From Gonium pectorale (lineage: Eukaryota > Chlorophyta > Chlorophyceae > Chlamydomonadales > Volvocaceae): a stretch of 23,954 bases of DNA. Location of the stretch: NCBI GenBank assembly GCA_001584585.1, contig LSYV01000050.1, positions 742,340-766,293 of the forward strand, read 5' to 3'. A program made the translations under genes and the position numbers. The notes beneath the pieces are model-generated. The model did not search any database, had not been told where the DNA came from, and was given only the letters and a program-made list of their open reading frames with translations. Below are positions 18,605-23,954 of the stretch, piece after piece; the stretch's first letter is position 1; the number at the start of each line of letters is the position of its first letter.

Positions 18605-20722
18605 ATGGTTTGTCAGAGCATCGTTCCGAGCCGCGATGCTTATGCTAGACTGCTCTACATATGCGTAAAGATGCACTGCGGCGTTCTTCAGCAGCGTGGC
18701 GCCTGGGCCGCGGAATGCCGAGAGGCGGGAGTTCTGCTCGCCGAGCGCTTCGGTACAATCTGGATACTATGTCCTTTAGCCGCGGCTGAGCTGCTAAAAA
18801 AACACGATGGAGGGTCGGGGGCCGGCATCGCTAAACCCACTGCCAAGCGGGTACTGCTACTGAAGGATGCGCTCACAAGCGTTAGCGGAGATGACTGGAC
18901 GCGCCAGAGGCCCGCGGTCGTCACTGCCACGGGCGGCGGGCCCAGTGCGCAGGCCGCTCGCCATCGCGTGGCCATGCACCAAGCCTCCCAGCTGGCATCT
19001 GAGCTCGCATCGCAACAGCCAACCCATGACGCCCTGGAGCTTTCTCAACTCGTGGCGGCCCGTGGCATCGTGGGGGCCGTCGTGGGCTCGGACGAAGCGT
19101 CCAGTGCTGCAAGCGCCGGCCGGCCCGAGCGGGAGGCTCTCGAACGGCTGCTGATCGCTTTCATTCGCGTCTCGCGGGTGCCGGTGGCGACGCGGGACGA
19201 GGCCGAGTGCAACCGGCTGGAACGCGCCATGGCCCAGGCGGTGGAGCGGCTGGCGGATGACTTCTGGTCCGCAGCGGATGCGGCGGCGAAGGAGAAGGAC
19301 ACGAAGAAGGAGGAGAAGGACACCGCAGCGGCCACGCCGGACGAGGGTTGCGTGGCGCCATGCGGCTCCCCATCCGTGCTTGGGGCTGCAGGCACAACGC
19401 CGCAGCTTGACGTCTCGGTGCCAGCGCCCCCACCTAACTCTCACGACTTGGCAGATGGCCGCAGCCCGCCCGGCGGTGCCCAGGCAGCGGTGCCGTCGGG
19501 CGGACCGGGCGCCGAGTCGGCGTCGGCTCCGGCGGCTCCCGCGGCGCCGAGCGCTGCCGTGCGGGCCGTGCTGGCCGGCTCCTCGGCGCTGCTGCCTCGC
19601 CTGCTGTCGCAGGCCGCCCTGTCGCGCTCCGAGGCGGTGTGCAACGCGCACAGCTGCCTGCTGGCGGGCTTCGAGACCAGCTTCCTGCTAATCGCCTGCA
19701 GCCTGCTGCACCTCGCGTCGGCGCCCGACCTGCAGGGCGAGGTGAGGGCGGAGCTGCGGCTCAAACGGCCGCTCGATGGCGGCGGCGGCGGACGAGGCGG
19801 AGGAGGAGGCGCCGGCAGCGGCGCAGCGGCGGTGTCGGCGCCGGCTCCTCCGCTGGTGGGCGCCATCCTCCGGGAGACGCTGCGGGTCAACCCGCCCGTC
19901 AGCGGCCTGCCGCGGAGGGTGGTGGCCCCAGAGGGCCTCCGGGTGGGGCTGCGCGCCGCCGCAGGCGAGGGTGGCGACGGGGAGGGCGGCAGCGGGCAGG
20001 GCTGCGAAGACTGCGCCCGCGCACGGGCTCTGGTCCTGGCCCCCGGAATGGACTTCACGGTGGACCTCATCGCAGCGGCGCACAGCTGGCGGAGGCACCC
20101 GCAGCCGGCCACCCTGCCGCCGGGAGCTGCGGCAGCGCCTGCAGGCGCCGTGGCCGGTGCGGCAGCTGCGGGACCCGACGCGGCCGCGCACGTGGCTCTC
20201 AACGGCAGCGGCAGCCGCAGCGGCGGCAAAGAGGAGCGCTGCGGAGGTGAGGGTGGGAGCTCGGCAACGTCCTCGGTCCCGCCATGTGGCCGCTTTGCCC
20301 CGATGTGCTGTCTCGGCCCCCTCTCGGCCCTCTTCCGCCGCCATCGCAACCCAACGTCAGGGGTCGGCTCCCACAACGCAGCGGGTCGGAGACCTCCGGG
20401 GGCCGCGGGCCCTGGCAGGGGCGGGGCTGCTGTCAACTGGGATCCCGCCTCCTGGGAATGGGATCCCAAGCGCCCGCCACCGCCGGCTGGCTGCCGCGAC
20501 CGCTACGGCGAGGCGGCGCCCTTTGGCATCGGCCCGCGGTCCTGCCCCGCCGGGTCGCTGTCCATGGTGCTGGCGAGAGAGGTGCTGTGCAGCCTGATGG
20601 GGGCCTTTGCGTGGCGGCTGGAGCGGCCAGAGGCCGACCGCGGCTGGATGTCGCGCGCCTTCACGGCCCCCACCCTGGGGATCCCGGGGCCCATTCCGCT
20701 CGTGTTTGAGCGCACGGAGTGA
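18605..20722 (+). CDS. Cytochrome P450 with two large low-complexity insertions
   Basis: A single uninterrupted 705-codon frame. P450 hallmarks occur in order: the beta-1 region (AERFGTIWILCPLAAAELLK) near residue 50, the helix C segment GDDWTRQRPAV, helix I AGFET (354-358, Glu for the usual Asp), helix K ExxR as E424-T-L-R427, then WDPASWEWDPKR near 612, then the haem loop FGIGPRSCPAG (640-650) with axial Cys647. The residue two after the Cys is Ala rather than Gly, as in some other P450 families. P450s are haem monooxygenases, usually on the ER or plastid envelope; substrate and CYP family cannot be assigned. Residues about 223-317 and 501-611 are low-complexity insertions, making it longer than the usual 480-550. 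No N-terminal membrane anchor or proline hinge is seen. The start is uncertain: alternatives are Met23 (18671) or an exon beginning after the CAG at 18689-18691. Confidence 0.9.
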   Translation: MVCQSIVPSRDAYARLLYICVKMHCGVLQQRGAWAAECREAGVLLAERFGTIWILCPLAAAELLKKHDGGSGAGIAKPTAKRVLLLKDALTSVSGDDWTRQRPAVVTATGGGPSAQAARHRVAMHQASQLASELASQQPTHDALELSQLVAARGIVGAVVGSDEASSAASAGRPEREALERLLIAFIRVSRVPVATRDEAECNRLERAMAQAVERLADDFWSAADAAAKEKDTKKEEKDTAAATPDEGCVAPCGSPSVLGAAGTTPQLDVSVPAPPPNSHDLADGRSPPGGAQAAVPSGGPGAESASAPAAPAAPSAAVRAVLAGSSALLPRLLSQAALSRSEAVCNAHSCLLAGFETSFLLIACSLLHLASAPDLQGEVRAELRLKRPLDGGGGGRGGGGGAGSGAAAVSAPAPPLVGAILRETLRVNPPVSGLPRRVVAPEGLRVGLRAAAGEGGDGEGGSGQGCEDCARARALVLAPGMDFTVDLIAAAHSWRRHPQPATLPPGAAAAPAGAVAGAAAAGPDAAAHVALNGSGSRSGGKEERCGGEGGSSATSSVPPCGRFAPMCCLGPLSALFRRHRNPTSGVGSHNAAGRRPPGAAGPGRGGAAVNWDPASWEWDPKRPPPPAGCRDRYGEAAPFGIGPRSCPAGSLSMVLAREVLCSLMGAFAWRLERPEADRGWMSRAFTAPTLGIPGPIPLVFERTE

Positions 20723-22501
20723 CGGGAGGGAGCAGGGGCGGGTGGGCGGGCGGGACGCGCGACGCAGAAGCGTGAGGAAGGTGCCGGTGCTCGTGGCACT
20801 GTGGCCCCGCGGGTCCGTCCACAGGGCCTTCCCGGTCAGCCATTGACCGTGGGTTATATATTGGCTGCGCTAGATGGGAGGAGGTGTTGCCACTTGAATG
20901 GAGTCAGGTGGCCCGGACTGTTGAGAAACTGCGCTGCCCCTTACTCGTGGGTATGCGTTGCCTTCCGCCGGATGCACTCCACCTCATAAGGCAACTGCCT
21001 GCCTTTCCCAGTTGGCGGCCCTTCCCGATCCCGCATAATGGTTCGGGTTCGGGGCCGGACATGCTGTCTGGAGCTGCGAGGGGCGGGTGATGGTCAGTGC
21101 ATTCAGGCTGCCCTGACCCCTCGGCAGCTTTACACCTGGGTTGGTGGCTCGGATGCGCTGCGTGTTGGTTGCGCGACAAAGCGCTGGGTGGCGTTCGCAG
21201 CAGTCATCGACTTCAGTCAGGGACTGGCCCCCGGCGGTTTGTACACGGAGGCTGCGTCGGAGGCGGTGAGGGGCGAAGCTCCACGCCGGATGTGGTATGG
21301 TGTGCGGACCTTGGATTCCTCACATGAATCCGACCCTCAGGGTTACAACGGTGAATAATAATAATACATCGTTACAGGACCCCGACACTGGGGAACGGTG
21401 CCCTTCACGAGCGGCGCCGTGATGGGTGGTGCTGAGGCGGGGTGCGAGGGCCGGGCTGTCATGCCGGGTTGGGCTCGTGGCTGCGCGGGCGCCAGCAGCA
21501 CGTGCGCCATGCGTGTGTGCACCGCCATGCTGGGACAGTGGGACTGCGGGATCGAAACCGGGTGGAGCGGCGGTTACCTCTGAAGTGCGGTAGTTCGGCC
21601 GTGAAAAAGCCCTGTGTTGGGTGCAGTGATGCGCCCAGCCGGCCGTACAATGGTTATGGTCGTACGGTGCCGCGGGGCGGCCCACTCCGTGCCCGCATGA
21701 TGAACGCTGGAAACCAAACGGCTGGCCGCCACAACACCGCGGGCACTCCAATATTGGCGATTCAGGCTGTGCAGCATCAGGACTGCCTCCTCCAGCCTAC
21801 AGGTGTGGCCCCAGTCGTATTTGCGCGGGTGCCGTGCGGTCGTGTTACAACGGCTCATCAAGCTACGGCATCGTCGCTGCAAGCTCATCACCACACCGAG
21901 GTACAGTCAGGCTGCACGTAAGGATTCCAAAGATGTATGGGTTAGGTACCCGCCAGGCTGAAAATCATTAAAAAAACCCGCATAGAAAGAGGAAGTCCGC
22001 CTCCACGGCCCCTGGCTCCCACAGGACCATGCAGCCGCACCGCTCAAGGTTAAGTTTCGCATATTGCATTCAAGCGCCTGCGCAGCAAGCGGCGGCACCG
22101 ACAGTCGATACACATGAATGGCCGAGAGAGCGGCACCTCCCTCAGTGATTACTAATTGCGAATGGGCCCGTGGGCGGTGCTCGAGTGCGTGCCGTGCCGC
22201 CCGGCAGTGCAGCCCCAGCGTACTGGGCCCCTGAACACTGAAAAAGGATCGCCACGCTTCCCCGCCGCATCCAACGCCGGCGCTTCGTAAGCGCGGGGCC
22301 GCCGCGCTCTCCTCGCAGCGCGATCCCCCGCCGTGTGGCTGGGTGTGCGGCAGCACGCCGACGCCCCCTGTGCCCCGCCCTGCGCCATTGCGTCAGTGAC
22401 GATGACCGTGGATACTAGCAAACAATATGATACAATTTCACGCGCTCCTGCTATGGCTGCCGGCCGCCATCGCTGCTGCTGCCGCTGCTGTCTAGTCGTC
22501 G
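20723..22501. other. Intergenic region between the convergent P450 and pirin genes
   Basis: The P450 (plus) and pirin (minus) genes converge here, so it should hold two 3' UTRs. No open frame has a recognisable motif. No plus-strand TGTAA occurs between 20723 and 21960, whereas minus-strand TGTAA motifs (TTACA on plus) occur at several places, including 21342-21346 and 21845-21849. A GGTTATATATTGG word lies near 20852. The composition is moderately G/C-rich and looks noncoding. Confidence 0.55.
21845..21849 (-). terminator. Candidate TGTAA polyadenylation motif for the pirin gene
   Basis: This is the first minus-strand TGTAA downstream of the pirin stop codon (22502), giving a 3' UTR of about 650-670 bases, a typical length for this group. 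Confidence 0.5.
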
Positions 22502-23907
22502 CTACTGCTTGGCCATCTCCACCATGAGAAAGTGCGCCCCCTTGGGCCCCGCCTCCAGCAGCAGGCGGCTGGGGGAGCCGTCCGCGCCCAGCACCCTCGC
22601 ACCGTCGCGCATGCCCAGCGCCTCGCCGTTGAGCCGCATGTCGCCTGGGCCGGGTGGCGGATGGATGGGGCGGAGGGGTGGCAGGATGGCACGGCGTCGC
22701 GACAACAAGGCGGGTTTGCGCGGGTTGGGCCCAGAGCATTGAACACACAGAGCGAGCGCATCACGTGTTGACCCTAGGGTTTCGGTCGGTGGCGTTGGGT
22801 AACTGCCAAGGGACAGGGAGCCAGGGAGCGCGGGGTGGAGAGCTATTCCATCGACAGGCCTGCCTAGCACCCGGAACCCCTCAGCCCCGCCTTGCCGAGG
22901 TGCGGCCTGCACACCGCAGCATGCCCTGAGCAAAGCAGGATGCGAAGCAGGGTCCGGCTCCCATCCCACCAGGGGCCCGCAAACCCGTCGGGACGGTCAG
23001 TCGGTACAGCCTGCCCCCGCACCTCCATGCCCACCCCAGATTGAACGCAACGCATCAAACATGCAAAGCACCCACCCACCCACCCACCCACCCTCGATGC
23101 AGGTGAGGTATGCCTGGCGGCCCGCCCCCAGCGTCAGGTCGAAGCTGGTGCCGCCGTCCGCCTCGGACACAAACACGTTGGCGTCCTGCACGGGTGGCGG
23201 GTGGGTGCTGGGGTCAGGTGGCTGGCTGGGCAGCCTCCACCCCAGGTGGCAGCAGCCGGGTAGCTGGGCGGCAGGTGGACGGGAGTGACGGAAAAATGGG
23301 GAAAGGGAAAGGAGACGCGGGGTCTTCGTCCTGGCACACGCAAGCCCCACGGGCCTCTACACCACAGCCACATCCCATTTTTTCGTAAGACACACCGTCC
23401 TCCACCCTTTGCCCCACCCTGCTGCTCGCAACGCAACTACGCGTGCCAGTGCCAGTGCCCCTGCCCGCACAAGAAAACTTTCTGGCAGGGCCTGCTCCCC
23501 TCCAATGCCCTGCCCGGCTCCCCGCCCACCTAGCAAATGCCAGGCTTTCAGATCGCCGACACACTCCGAAGGCCGGCGAACCAAGGCAAGGCAAGGACGC
23601 GGGCTTGGCCGCCGGGTGGGGCAAACGCTGCTGGCGCCCAGCCCGTTCATGTTTATACCCTTTCGCCCACAACTTTCCGCCCCCACCCCACTCCACCTCC
23701 ACGTGCCTGGTTCAGCCGTATTGAGTGCGGGCTGTGCACCCCCTCCCAGGCGGGCGGCTGGCCGGTGCCGCCCAGGATCTGCAGCAGGCGGTTGTGCCGG
23801 TCGGCTTTGTCGTACCGGCTGCTGCCGTACTGGGGTGTGTGTCCTCGCCGGTCAGGCGTGATCCACAGCTGCAGGAAGCGGCACACGCCCTGACCGTCGT
23901 TCATCTC
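22502..23907 (-). CDS. Pirin-family protein (YhhW-like), C-terminal three exons
   Basis: Minus-strand exons are 23907-23707, 23185-23092 and 22644-22502, with phases agreeing (67 codons, 31 codons plus 1 base, 2 bases plus 47 codons including TAG). The spliced protein matches pirin/YhhW: CRFLQLWITPDRRGHTPQYG, DKADRHNRLLQILGG, HSPHSIRLNQ-DANVFVSEAD, GAGRQAYLTCIEG-DMRLNG, ALGMRDGARVL, ending HFLMVEMAKQ. Pirins are bicupins that bind one metal; the bacterial homologue acts as a quercetin 2,3-dioxygenase, and eukaryotic pirins have been linked to transcriptional regulation. By family alignment the opening Glu of exon 23907-23707 should be the Glu of the HSE metal-ligand motif; the His ligands lie in exons beyond the right edge. 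About 145 of the family's usual 230-290 residues are visible. The second and third exons are separated by an apparent GC-AG intron. Confidence 0.9.
23071..23093. repeat. (CCCA)n tetranucleotide repeat overlapping a pirin splice donor
   Basis: Five to six CCCA units read GGGT on the minus strand. The pirin exon ends at 23092 within this tract, so the donor GTGGGT is the first of several identical candidate donors spaced four bases apart. Confidence 0.9.
23186..23706 (-). other. Apparent GC-AG intron in the pirin gene
   Basis: The upstream exon must end ...CGGCTGAACCAG at 23707 for the protein to read SIRLNQ-DANVF, which matches the conserved pirin block. The next two bases are GC (CAG|GCACGT). 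The acceptor is CCGTGCAG ending at 23186. The nearest GT, four bases on, breaks the reading frame with this acceptor. Confidence 0.7.
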
Positions 23908-23954
23908 CTGGAGGGGAGAAGAGGGGAGGGGAGGGGGGGGGCGACGACAGTCCG

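Noticed and set aside
18466..18648. Short plus-strand ATG frame just upstream of the P450 (MKAVGMGVEARVRRIWQRVR)
   Set aside because: It is in another frame, basic and without a hydrophobic anchor. A GTAAGG donor inside it could serve a 5' exon, but nothing in its sequence supports it as the P450 N-terminus.
20245..20417. Possible intron within the second P450 insertion (GGAG|GTGAGG ... GGCAG|GGGC)
   Set aside because: The donor is phase 1 and the acceptor phase 2, so splicing would break the frame before the haem-binding loop. The uninterrupted frame is kept.

Overview
The window looks like nuclear DNA of a volvocine green alga (Chlamydomonas or a close relative). The evidence is G/C-rich exons with strong G/C in third codon positions, many short spliced exons with GT-AG introns of roughly 80 to 540 bases, proteins inflated by Ala/Gly/Pro/Gln runs, long GT and CA microsatellites, TGTAA-type polyadenylation motifs, and gene families typical of these algae. 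There are no operons, no ribosome-binding sites and no bacterial mobile elements. Gene models were built by eye from splice sites, reading phase and family motifs; no search was run.

Layout, left to right. (1) 332-1650, minus: three exons of a starch-binding (CBM20) domain protein, open at both ends. (2) 1651-5685: a 4 kb gap, visibly less G/C-rich for much of its length, with no gene I can support. It holds a strong palindrome at 3557-3600 and a cluster of GTACGG-like words at 5039-5620. (3) 5686-8133, minus: a complete three-exon F-box/leucine-rich-repeat gene with an Asp-rich tail. (4) 8695-12343, minus: a large two-exon gene whose product ends in a degenerate MYND-like zinc finger. (5) 12344-12628: a 285-base divergent promoter region. 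(6) 12629-15238, plus: a six-exon ALKBH6-type Fe(II)/2-oxoglutarate dioxygenase with all predicted ligands present. (7) 15239-18037: ALKBH6 3' flank, then minus-strand remnants: an orphan 38-codon terminal exon (16147-16260), an AT-richer but protein-like open frame, and the C-terminal part of a second LRR gene related to (3). (8) 18088-18146: a 59-base GT microsatellite. (9) 18605-20722, plus: a single-exon cytochrome P450 with two large low-complexity insertions and a short N-terminus. (10) 20723-22501: no supported gene. (11) 22502-23907, minus: the last three exons of a pirin-family gene that begins beyond the right edge. One of its introns appears to use a GC donor, and another donor lies inside a tetranucleotide repeat.

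The genes do not form an obvious pathway. This is an ordinary eukaryotic gene neighbourhood of housekeeping (ALKBH6, pirin), carbohydrate-binding, P450 and lineage-expanded (F-box/LRR, MYND-like) genes. The least ordinary points are the P450 architecture, the two pirin splice sites, the decayed-looking LRR locus and the unexplained 4 kb gap. I do not see convincing evidence of a new multi-gene system.
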